Source: Hypericum androsaemum
Taxonomy: Eukaryota; Streptophyta; Magnoliopsida; Malpighiales; Hypericaceae
Direction: 5' to 3'
Length of the DNA stretch: 64,000 nt
NCBI GenBank assembly: GCA_963995505.1
Contig: OZ023198.1
Location: 13,941,141-14,005,140 of the forward strand
Every line of letters starts with the position of its first letter. Position 1 is the stretch's first letter. This document shows positions 45,164 through 54,933 of the stretch, in pieces. Both the position numbers and the translations under genes were made by a program. Below the pieces are notes generated by a model, which saw only the letters and a program-made list of their open reading frames with translations, was not told the origin of the DNA and did not search any database.

Positions 45164-46620
45164 TCAATTTTTTACCAGGTTGCCAGACCAGAGAAAATTT
45201 CTCAGTTTCTTTTTAATTTCCTTGCATATGCCTTTTGGAACTTTAAAGATGGACATAAAATAGCTAGGAATCGATGACAGCACAGCTCTAACCAAAATAA
45301 GCCTCCCAACTAAAGATAGAAAACAACCTTTCCATAAAGTAAGACACTTATCAATTACATCGGTTACAGGTTTCCAGCTCTTTAATCTTTTTATATTGTC
45401 CCTAAGAGGCATTTCGAGATAGCTAATATGTAGCTCTGCACGCTTGCAACCCCATAGATCTGCAGCATCTTGTAGGTCAGATTCTGAAGCATTAATGCCA
45501 TTCATCACAGTTTTTGTTGGATTGATAAAAAGTCCCGAGGACATACCAAAAATAACAATCAGAGATCTCAGATTCTCAAGACAAGTACTATCCAATGCAG
45601 AGAAGAGCAAGGTATCATCCGTAAATTGAAGAAGGTTAACCTTCTGCTGCATACCATGGATTTCAATTCCATGACTCAGGTTCAAATCAGCTGCTTTATT
45701 GATAAGTACTCTTAACCGTTCAGCAGCAATATTAAAAAGAAAGAGGGACAGCGGTTCACCTTGCCGTAATCCACATTAAAGTTTGAACAACTTAGTAGGT
45801 GAACCATTATCTAACACAGAGGAAGATGCGCTAGAGACGCAAGCCATAATCCATCTCCTCCATCTTGTTTCGAAACCCATTGCCTTAATAACTTCGTCAA
45901 GATAATCCCAGTCGAGTGAATCAAATGCTTTCTTGAAATTCAACTTGATCAAAGCAGCCTTTGTCCCGTTGGATTTCAAAAACCTAATGACTTTGTTTAC
46001 TACCATAACAGATTCAGAGATTTTCCTTCCCGCAATGAAAGCGGATTATTCAAGATCGATAATTTCATCCATAACCAACTTCAACATCTCTGCAAGAATC
46101 TTTGCTATTATTTTGTACAGACAACCCACCAGACTGATAGGTCAAAAATTTGATAAGTTAGGAGAGCCACTAGACTTGGGGATTAAAGTAATGAAAGAAG
46201 AAGTGGTTAGTTTATGAAGCCTACCCGAGGTGAACAAGTCAAGAACAAACTCGAACACATCATCGCAAATTGTATCCCACATGGCTCTGACGAAGTTGAA
46301 GTTAAAATCGTCGGGCCCAGGAGCCTTATCCCGTGGCAGCTCCAAACTACATTTTTAATTTCTTCTCTGGATGGGATCGCCTCTAACAAAGAGCTCGAAG
46401 ATGAGCTTAATTTTGAGAACAGAGCAGCACATATTAAAGGCCTCGGACCTGACTGTTTAAGGAATTGATGCTTAAAGTGATCATGAATATAATCTTTAAT
46501 CTCAGCAGGCTCATTGAGAAGTCTCTCATTGTCTTTCAAGCAACTAATATGGTTCTTAGACCTCCTAAAAGCCACTGATGCGTGAAAAAATTTTGTATTT
46601 CTGTCTCCCTCCTTTCCCTA
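45164..46620 (-). pseudogene. LINE reverse-transcriptase domain
   Basis: From 5' to 3' on the minus strand: DKAPGPDDFNFNFVRAMWD (RT start), FITLIPKSSGSPNLSNF, PISLVGCLYKIIAKILAEML, LIKLNFKKAFDSLDWDYLDE, GLRQGEPLSLFLFNIAAERL and FTDDTLLF, the F-x-DD catalytic motif, then LSLVGRLILVRAVLSSIPSY. Catalytic aspartates are visible, but several stops (near 45775, 46025 and 46140) and frame changes show that it is dead. Confidence 0.8.
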
Positions 46621-47053
46621 ACAAGTTCTCGACTTTTGTATCTAAATAGAAGCCATATTCTTCCTTAGGATCAGGAGTTCGTCATCAAGGGCACGTCTCT
46701 TAGAAAGATCCTTATAAGAAAGAGCAATAAGCTCTTCCTTTTTATCCAGCTCATGAATCTCATCCTCAACCTCAGTGATCCTTTTATCAACTTTTCTAAA
46801 ATAGACATTGTTCCATTCCATGATCCTGGACTTGAGAAGCTTTAATTTATAAACAATTCTGTGAGGACCGTGAGTAATAGAATTGAATTCTCCCCACCAA
46901 ATTTTAGCATTCTCTAAGAAGCCTGGCGCATCCAGCCAATAATTTAAAAACCTAAAAGGTTTCGGTCCCCAATTGATGGAAGAGGTTTTAAAAACAAAGG
47001 GTGGTGATCTGACCTCCCCTTGGGCAAGGCAATTTGAAGGAGGTTTGGGAAGT
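46620..47053 (-). pseudogene. LINE endonuclease C-terminus and linker to RT
   Basis: Minus-strand translation contains ALPKGRSDHHPLFL, the S-D-H motif that ends the APE-type endonuclease, then the usual WW.EF.....GP linker. It is cut at 47053 by the Copia insertion and continues at 52773. Confidence 0.7.
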
Positions 47054-47724
47054 CATAGTGTTAGGAATTCAGCAATTAGAGAACAAAACGTGCAAAGAAC
47101 ACGGATGCAAGAGATAACATGGTTCGGCCTAATGCCTACATCCACAGAGAGAAAGGAGAACTTTTATTGATGAGTTTTTGAGCCACAAAACCATACAAAA
47201 TCTTAGGGTAACATGCCTTTATATAGAGGCAAACCCTTGGTGTACAAGTAACCTATCTAGGTCAGATTAGGAGTCCAAAACCTAGTCAGAATAGGAATAG
47301 GAAATAAATCTTTTCTATTTCTCGCCATCCCAACAATCTCCACCTTGGCGAAAAATTATCTCGTGGAAGAACCATGAAGCTCCACCCGAACTTCAAAAAA
47401 CTCCACCTTGACAAAACACTGCCCCATGAAGAACCATGAGATCTTGCAAAACTAATCAGACTCCACCGACTCCATCTCGGACCACAGATAACTGCATCAA
47501 TAAGACCATCTCAACTTTCTCTTCACCTTTTGCATTCAATCACTTGGAGCCAGCCCCAAGCTTGAGCAACTCCTGAGCTTGCTTGGCGTATTCCCTCCAA
47601 AGTCCATCGAACCCCAACTAGCAAGTCCACCTGCTGAAGCAACCTTACGACCAATAGACGCGTCCTCTATTCTTCGGTCAACCCCATGCTTCGTAACCTC
47701 GAACTACTTCTCCGCTGGACCTTC

Positions 47725-48702
47725 TTACCTCAAACTAATGCTACTTACTATAGCATACAAAGGGCAACCTTTTGTTCGACCAAGTAGAACCCTCGACATG
47801 CCACGAACTCCACCGTTCGGCCTTGAGTGAGATACCTGATTTGCCCATGGTGCTACCAACGGCTTTACATGCCCAATGCAAAATCTATCCAACACATTTG
47901 ACGTGCACGTCCTTTTAGACAATCATAGCAGGGCCCAGCTAACAATGCTTCTCTGAGACAACCATGGCTCTTTGCCAACCATGCCTCCATGAAACAACCA
48001 TAGCTTGCTATCCATGTCTTCACGAATCCCAACTACACTCAAACCATCTATGTCAAGTCTTTGCTCCCTCATACGAACCAAACTCATATGACTTGAGCTT
48101 TTTTCTACTTCATCAGACCCATTGATGTGACTCCACCTATAATAATGTTCCCCACTAACCTGTAGGTATTCCCTTTCACCCTTCATCCCTACCATCGCAT
48201 CCTTCTCCACCTTTATTAGCATACCTTTTTAACTATCACTGTTATAATCCAAGGTCCCTAATGAAAAAAGATTACCAGGATGCATTGGACTTGATAAGAT
48301 AGAAAGCCAGTCACCATCTGACCCGTCTGAATATGTGGCTATGGTTGTGGATACCAATCCCTCCTCGTTGTCTTGATCCCTAGTTTATTCTAGATAGTCC
48401 CCTTCATATGCCCTTCTCAGCACTTGAAGCCACTTCTATTAAACTTCTTTGACTCTGACCTGGATCCTCTTCAACAACCCAGCTAGTGGCTCCTCATCAT
48501 CCGCCAAGCACAAGCGAATCTTCGCTACCGCCTTGGCCTCCAACTCTTCCCGCTCTCGTTCCTCCATCTTCTCGGACTTCTTCTCCGAGAGCGCGATAAC
48601 TATCCCTTGTTGCACGAGAAGATCTTTGACACCCCTTTGCCATAACCTGAAATTCGATGAACCATCGAACTTCACAAGAGCAAACCTCGTGCCGTCCGAC
48701 AT
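47725..48702 (-). pseudogene. Degenerate Copia gag and tail, copy 2
   Basis: The frame 48702-48439 begins MSDGTRFALVKFDGSSNF and matches the first 80 or so residues of copy 1's Gag, then breaks. The next pieces (48222-47923 and 47922-47725) match the unusual C-terminal tail of copy 1 (for example SHSRPNGGVRGMSRVLLG). The zinc knuckle and most of gag are gone. Confidence 0.75.
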
Positions 48703-48812
48703 CCTTCAACCTTAGCTCTGATACCAGTTGTTAGGAATTCAGCAACTAGAGAACAAAATGCGCAAAGAACACGGACGCAAGAGATAACGTAGTTCGGCCT
48801 AATGCCTACATC

Positions 48813-51800
48813 TAGGGGTGAGTTATAAACCGACCAAAAACTGCTAACCTAAAACACCGATCAAACCAAAGCAGAGCAAACTGCCAAACCGACGTTAATA
48901 GCGGGCTGATGGGTTCCCGGTCGGTGCCAAATTGGTGCTGTTTTATGGTTACACAGAGAAACTGCAACACCGAAGGCTGTGGCTGTACGACGTCATTTTA
49001 CTTATAATATATATAGTATATATTAATCAAGTTAAAGTTTCCCCCAATTAAAAAACCTAGCTTCGTCATTTTACTCAGCCACTCTCCCTCACTTCACCTC
49101 AAAAATGCTGACCTCAGTACGTCAAACCTCCTCCTCCGTAAAATCGTTCAGTCTCCTATCCTCCTCTGTCCCCCATTGCTGCTGCTCCTCCTCCTCCTCC
49201 TCCCTCCTGTCTCCGGCCACCAGCTCGTCCTCTCGTTCTCTTTCTCAAAAAACCCAACTTGTTAGAAATTATTTTCGGCCCCTCGTCTTCTTGTTCTGTT
49301 TCCTGCCTTGAGTAGTACTTCTGGTCTCTGGAGGTAAGGACCTTACCGATATTTTGTTAATTTTATGTTGCATTAAGTTAATTACATGTTCCTCATCAAA
49401 ACCCTAAAAATGTTAACTTTCTTTTTCTTTCTACAGGTTACAAGTTACAACACTCGTCGTTTGGGATTCTCTACGAGATTACAAGTCTAGAATGGTAAAT
49501 GCTGCTTAATATCAGGAATCGAGTTTAGGGTTTTGAATGCTTTTTCTTGATTTTTTAAATGCTGCTTAATATCTTGATGGGTTTAATTTAAACTGAGATG
49601 ATCTATTTTGTTCAACAGAATGTCAACTATCTTGATTAGTTTAGGGATTTAGTTCATGTTTGCACAAACGTACTTGTTTGGCCTATTTTGTAACATGATT
49701 ATTCAAGTTCATGTCAGTGTCTTGATTTTCTTATATTGCTTTTTCCTTCATTACAGGCAGATAGTGACGCTAATGTGCCAATAGAAATCCCAAGTGAGCT
49801 GCCGAGCGATATCGTAGAAGATCCAGTTGTTCAGATTCCTCCCAACGCTTCTGGTACACCACATCCCAAACCCCCTCTGCCTCCAAAAAGGAAAATAAAA
49901 TAAAAGACTGTTGTTCATAGGAATAGGAGGAAAGTTAGTGATGTGTGGGAACATTTCACAAAGATTCCTGGTATGGATGATGACGAAGATTATGCTACAT
50001 GCAACTACTGCGGTCAAGTCTATGCATCTCACAGTAAGAGAAATGGCACCACCACTTTGAGAAATTACTTAGATAAGTGCACGAAATTCTCTAGGGATGA
50101 TATGAAACAGACTGTTTTATATTTTGAAAAGCCTGAAGTTGGAAGTGGTACTGGTAAGTTGAAGGCTGTTGCTTTTAATCAGGATGAGGCTCGGGTCCAA
50201 TTGGCCAAGTTTGTCATTATTGATGAGATGCCTTTTAGAATAGTTGAAGGAGAGGGATTTCGTGCCTATAGTCAGTACTTGTAGCCTAGGTTTAACTTGC
50301 CCCATAGGACAACATTAGCTAAGGATTGCATGAAGTTGTATGAAGATGAAAAAACAAAATTAAAAAGATTGATGAAAAATCAGCGGCTGTGTTTCACCAC
50401 GGATACGTGGACATCCATTCAGAATCTGAATTATATGTGTCTGACAGGTCACTGGATTGATAAACATTGGATTTATCAGAAAATGGTGATAAATTTTTGT
50501 CCGATTGCGGATCACAAGGGTGAAATAATTGGAGATGCAATTGAGTCTTGCTTGATTGATTGGGGTATTGAAATTTTTTTAACTATTACGGTTGACAATG
50601 TTAGCTCAAATGATGCGGCAATTCGCACATTGAAGTCATCCACTGGTTATAAGCTGAAAAATATCATATCCAACCATGAGTTTTTGCACATGAGATGTTG
50701 TGCACATATTCTCAATTTGGTTGTTCAAAGTAGATTGAAAGAGCTAAATGAGTCAGTTGTAAAGATTCAAAGAGCGGTGAAGTATGTGAAGTCTTCTCCG
50801 ACTAGAGAAAAGCTTTTTAATGCATGTATGAAGGCTGTGGTCATTGAGAGCAAGAGATGGCTAAGTTTGGATGTGAAAACGAGGCAGAATTTTACATATC
50901 TAATGTTGGAGGCTGCCGAGAAGTATGAGCGTGCATTTAGTCGATTAGAAAGAGATGATGGAAATTTTGTTGCCTACTTCTATTCCGGAGATGCTGATGA
51001 TGAGGCCGAGGTTGAGGCTGTTGCTAAAAATGTTACATCAAGGAGAACTTTGCTTGGTAGGCCTCCTAGGAGGGTTGATTGGGACAATGCAAGGTACTTA
51101 ATCAAATTCTTGAAGATGTTCTATGATGTGACTGTGAAATTTTCAGCAAGCACTAGTGTCACGGTGAATGAGTTCTTGCATGAAGTTGTAAACATTGAAT
51201 CAGTTTTGATGAAGTATGTTTCTTCTAGAAATCCTATTTTGGGAAGTATTTGTTCAAAGATGATGGTGAAGTTCACCAAGTATTGGGGAGAATTTAAATC
51301 CATTAATGGGTTGCTTTATATTGCCATTATCTTGGATCCCCGATACAAGAGCCAGTATGTTAAGTACTCATTTGAAAAAATATACCCTGATGAAAAAGTC
51401 AAAGAATGTTTGGAAATTATTGATGCAATGTTTGCTCGGTTGTACGAGCAATATCAAGATCGTTCTCGCAAGTCTCCAGCTGTTGCTTCCTCTAGCTCAA
51501 CCCCAATTGATATTGAAATGGGGGATGACGAATTTGGCGAGGATGATTTGGTTTTGGGTTCATCAACTCGGGATCAATGGGATAAGCAAATAAGGGTGGA
51601 TAAGCAAGTTGACAAAAGTACTGATTTGACTAAGTATTTAAGTGATCATGTGGAAGAGAATGTCAACTTTGACTTATTGAGTTGGTGGAAAGTGAACGCA
51701 TCCAAGTATCCGATCATTGCTGAAATTGCACGAGATGTGCTAACAATTCCCTTGTCCACTGTTGCATCAGAATCGGCTTTTAGTACGGGTGGTCGAGTGC

Positions 51801-52560
51801 TTGATCCTTATCGAAGTTCTTTAAATCCGAGTACTGTACAAGTACTCATGTGCTCTCAAAATTGGTTGAGGAGTAAGCATCCAAAGATCGAGGATAAAAT
51901 TGAAGACCCATTAGGAGACAATATCATTGCAGGTTAGTCTCGTTGTGCCTCTAACTTTATGTTTAATGTACAATGTTGTTAGCTTGATAAAAACTGAGTC
52001 TTTTATTGGTGACTTTGCAGAAATTCCTGGAGATCAGAATAAGAAATGATGGATTCGAACACTTTTGAAGGTGGTAGGTTAAAAAATGAAGACTATTCTG
52101 AATTTATGATGCATACGAACCCTTTTGAAAGCGCCAGCTTGTTGAATTTGCAGAAATTGGTTGAATTTGCTTCATTTGAACACTTTAGCCCTCTGTTAAA
52201 ATTATGTTAACAAGCTAGAATGCTTGCATGGATTGTATGGACTGTTCTAACGGTTGCTTCATTTGAAGTTCGATGTGTATTTTGTATGGATTGTATGGTT
52301 GTATGGATTATATGGACTGTTTCTGTAACCAGCCCATTAGCATAAATTAAAGGTCCAACATTTGGGCAAAAGAAAAATAAAATAGTTGACAGTCGGTGTA
52401 ACTCAAACCGACCAACATTAGTGACCACCGATCCACCGACAAATCGTAGGTAAGGCCCAACACCGCCACACCAGCGGTAAGTTTTTCTCCTTTTTGCTAC
52501 CTTCGGTGTCGGCCTAGTAATTGGGCCTAAACCCATCAACCCGACGTTTCCTGAGCCCTA
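48813..52560 (+). mobile_element. hAT DNA transposon inside the Copia LTR (3748 bp)
   Basis: It is flanked by a perfect 8-bp duplication, CCTACATC, at 48805-48812 and 52561-52568. Its ends TAGGGGTGAG and CTGAGCCCTA form short imperfect inverted repeats. Subterminal copies of CCGACC/GGTCGG cluster at both ends, as is usual for hAT binding sites. It carries a nearly complete transposase gene with two in-frame stops. Confidence 0.93.
49492..52049 (+). pseudogene. hAT (BED zinc finger, RICESLEEPER-like) transposase, two nonsense codons
   Basis: The model is ATG at 49492-49494, intron 49495-49756, exon 49757-51932, intron 51933-52020, last exon 52021-52049. Phases join to give M-ADSDANVP at the start and IIA-EIPGDQNKK at the end. 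A BED zinc finger (WEHFTKIPG ... CNYCGQVY ... LDKC) is encoded near 49943-50075, then the RNase H-like catalytic core, and a C-terminal hAT dimerisation domain (IAEIARDVLTIPLSTVASES) near 51710-51870. In-frame stops at 49901-49903 (TAA) and 50282-50284 (TAG) interrupt an otherwise open frame. A 5' non-coding exon before 49439 is likely. It probably cannot make its own full transposase but may respond to one supplied in trans. Confidence 0.85.
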
Positions 52561-52772
52561 CCTACATCCACGGAGAGAAAGGAAAATTTTTATTGATGAA
52601 TTTCCGAGCCACAAAGCCATACAAAACCTTAGGGTAACATGCCTTTATATAGAGACAAATCCTTGGTGTACAAGTAACCTATCTAGGTTGGATTAGAAGT
52701 CCAAAACCTAGTCAGAATAGGAATAGGAATAGGAATAGGAATAAATCTTTCATATTTCTCACTATCCCAACA

Positions 52773-53190
52773 CATAGAACCAAGCAGGAGCTACCAAAAA
52801 TCGATCAATTCTACTGGCAGACTCCCCTTTTCTCCAAGTTAATTTCTCGGCATCCAAAGGAATATTAACCAATGAACTTATGTTAATAAAATTGTTAAAG
52901 GCACTGATGCCCCTACTATTGATCAAAATTGAGTTCTTCCTCTCCCCATGGCCACATACGGCGTTAAAATCCCCAAGAATCATGAAGTCCTCTGCAAGCC
53001 TTGAAGCCTTAAAAAGAAGGAGTTCCTCTTAAACATCCCCTTGGTCCCGTGGAGAATTATCGGAGTATACAGAGATAAGGCACCAATCCCTTTTCGACTC
53101 AACCATCCTTCCAGAAATAGCCAGCCATCTGGCTGATTTGACCACATTGCACCTACTCAAGAAATCAATACTCCAAACATAAATGATACC
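52773..53190 (-). pseudogene. LINE endonuclease N-terminal part
   Basis: Minus-strand translation of 53180-52780 includes VWSIDFLSRCNVVKSARW, CLISVYSDNSPRDQGDV, then MILGDFNAVCGHGERKNS (the GDFN motif of APE endonucleases) and WRKGESASRIDRFLV. A stop splits it near 53030. The protein continues on the other side of the Copia insertion. Confidence 0.75.
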
Positions 53191-53199
53191 CCCGGCTTA

Positions 53200-54136
53200 T
53201 TTGACCACATTTCAAATAATAGATGTGCTTGGCTTAAACTTCTTGGGGTTCCTGCACACGCCTGGTCTCCCGACATCGCTTGAAGTATTTCTGAGACTTG
53301 CCAAAAGACATGTAGCCTAACGATATAAGGCATAATATGATTGGACGGAGATACAAAGTTCTCAAACTCTGATAACGTATAATTAATTGTAAAAGATCTT
53401 TCCTCTCTAGAATCCTCTCTCTCTAAAAATCTCTCCCAGTAAAAGTTTGTTTTTTTGCTTCCTTAGGCGGTGTCCCTCCTTTCTCCTCCGCCTGGAAGGG
53501 CCAGCGACATCGGCTGGAGGCTGATGGATAAAGGAAAAGGCATTACGGGCTCGGAGAAGACGACCTTGTACGTGAATAACCTTCCCTGCCAATGGAAGGG
53601 GGAGTATCTTCGGCATCTGTTCTCAAAATATATGAAGGTTTTGGACTACTATTTTCCGGCAAAACTGTCTAGGAGAAATTCTAGATTCGGGTTTGTGAGA
53701 GTAGACATCAAGGTGGATCCTCAAAGAATTTTTTATTCCATGTCGGGATATCAAATTGGGAGAAACAAGTTGTTCGTCTCTTTAGCAAAATTCTCTAGAG
53801 ATGTTGTGGCCACCAAGAAGGTGAATGATGTGGTGACCAAGAGATCTGTGGAAAAACTTGTTGCTTGGGTGAAGAGGAATGTTTCGTTTCTTGAAACGGC
53901 TAAGAGAAATGGGGTGTCCTCTGTCTCCTCTGATGCTGATAGGGTGGAGGCAAGGGAATTCTCAATGGAGGGCTCGACTCCACAGTGGTTTGACCACAGT
54001 TTGGTAGCTGTTCTTTTTGACGTGAAGCAAATGTGCAATATCAAGCGAGATTTGGTGAATCGGGGTCTTATAGGTGCACAAGATGCCGAGGAGATTCGGT
54101 CCTCATCACTTTCGACGATAAGGTGGAGATGGAGGT
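53200..54136 (+). pseudogene. LINE ORF1 pieces in inverted orientation (RRM type)
   Basis: The plus strand holds two ORF1 pieces. The first (about 53210-53285) reads RCAWLKLLGVPAHAWSPD, the middle domain of plant LINE ORF1. The second starts at ATG 53524 and has an RRM: TLYVNNLPCQWKGEYLRHLF with RNP2 LYVNNL and RNP1 SRFGFVRV. It runs open to about 54264, although the LINE part ends at 54180. They oppose the minus-strand EN and RT. The RNA-binding ORF1 protein coats LINE RNA. An internal inversion at integration or a later rearrangement explains the order. Confidence 0.65.
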
Positions 54137-54194
54137 TTGAGTTCCTAAACTTGAACCTTATTTCAAAAGTTTACTACCCTGGATCTAATTTTTT

Positions 54195-54880
54195 CTCATC
54201 CGACAGAACTTGTATACTTATTTTTGTGAGTTTTTCTATTTTATATGAAATACTTTGCCCTTAAAAAATACATAAACCAATTGGATCCACATCTTCCCCG
54301 GGGGCTTGAGTAATTTAGACTTTGCCCCTAATATGTTTTTTTAACTTATCCAAAAAAAAAGGCATCTGCCACTGGGCTTGAGTAACTTAAAAATTCAGAG
54401 AAAAATGTACATACCTATTTAAGTGTTCCTATCACCAAAGTACTCCAACAAAAGAAGCAAATCTTGGCCATTGTAGGAATTATGTGATCTTTTGTGCTGA
54501 ATTGAGTGAAAACTTTCGAAAATGGCAAAAAAATTTCACCAAATATTTGACACTCTTGCGTATGTCAACTCGAAATCTAATTAAATTATCATCATTTAAA
54601 TTTTAAGTACTAGTTAACGGATCTAACTCATGGATTGTGTGATCATGGAGGATTGGATACTCCATGCATTTATTGTTCTGCGTATCAACATCATGGGCTC
54701 TGAAGTGGGCTTCACAGCCCAGTTATTTGGACTTTTTACTGGGCCAATTGGCCCAAATAGGGCAGACAAAAATGGAAATCACGTAGCTTTATCACCAAAA
54801 AAGGAAAAACAAAATAAGGAAAGTCGGTGTCGGTGAAAATAAAAATCTGTCCCTCAAGTGGGTAAAGAACTGGTCATCCA
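54195..54880. repeat. Duplicated unit 4, right end, forming the TAF15b-like promoter region
   Basis: This is collinear with about 11280-11890 of unit 1. It contains paired TGGGCC/GGCCCA motifs near 54710-54760 (ACTGGGCCAATTGGCCCA). No coding sequence apart from short chance frames. Confidence 0.7.
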
Positions 54881-54887
54881 TATCTCG

Positions 54888-54896
54888 AAACCCTAA
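54888..54896 (+). promoter_or_regulatory. Telo-box AAACCCTAA upstream of the TAF15b-like gene
   Basis: AAACCCTAA lies 38 bp before the start codon. Telo-boxes together with upstream GGCCCA motifs are common in plant promoters of RNA-binding and translation genes expressed in dividing cells. The function here is inferred. Confidence 0.5.
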
Positions 54897-54933
54897 TCGG
54901 TGAATAAGCAGCGGCTTACTTGTCCCAATCATC

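Larger units (their letters stand above)
47059..52772 (-). mobile_element. Gag-only Copia element, copy 2, inside the LINE endonuclease
   Basis: On the plus strand it runs TGTTAGGAATTC ... CCCAACA, flanked by CATAG at 47054-47058 and 52773-52777. The 3' LTR is 47059-47335. The 5' LTR is 48729-48812 plus 52561-52772, split by an hAT element. The reversed primer-binding site CTCTGATACCA is at 48716-48726. The family is the same as copy 1 at 14965, but the internal region is only about 1.4 kb and degenerate. Confidence 0.9.
42355..54180 (-). mobile_element. LINE (L1-type) insertion, host of a multi-level transposon nest
   Basis: A 14-bp duplication, GGATCTAATTTTTT, lies at 42341-42354 and 54181-54194, and the related sequence at 11275 runs through without interruption, so all 11.8 kb entered here. 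The T-run ending at 42359 is the reversed poly(A). On the minus strand, from 5' to 3', it encodes an endonuclease (53190 to 52773, continuing at 47053), RT (46600 to 45170) and a zinc-binding region (43560 to 42540). Removing later insertions leaves about 4.6 kb. The far end (53190-54180) carries ORF1 on the opposite strand, that is, inverted. Many stops show that it is inactive. Confidence 0.82.

Noticed and set aside
53470..54264. Plus-strand RRM frame as a host RNA-binding gene
   Set aside because: The RRM type, the adjoining ORF1 middle domain and its position inside the LINE's 14-bp target duplication indicate LINE ORF1.
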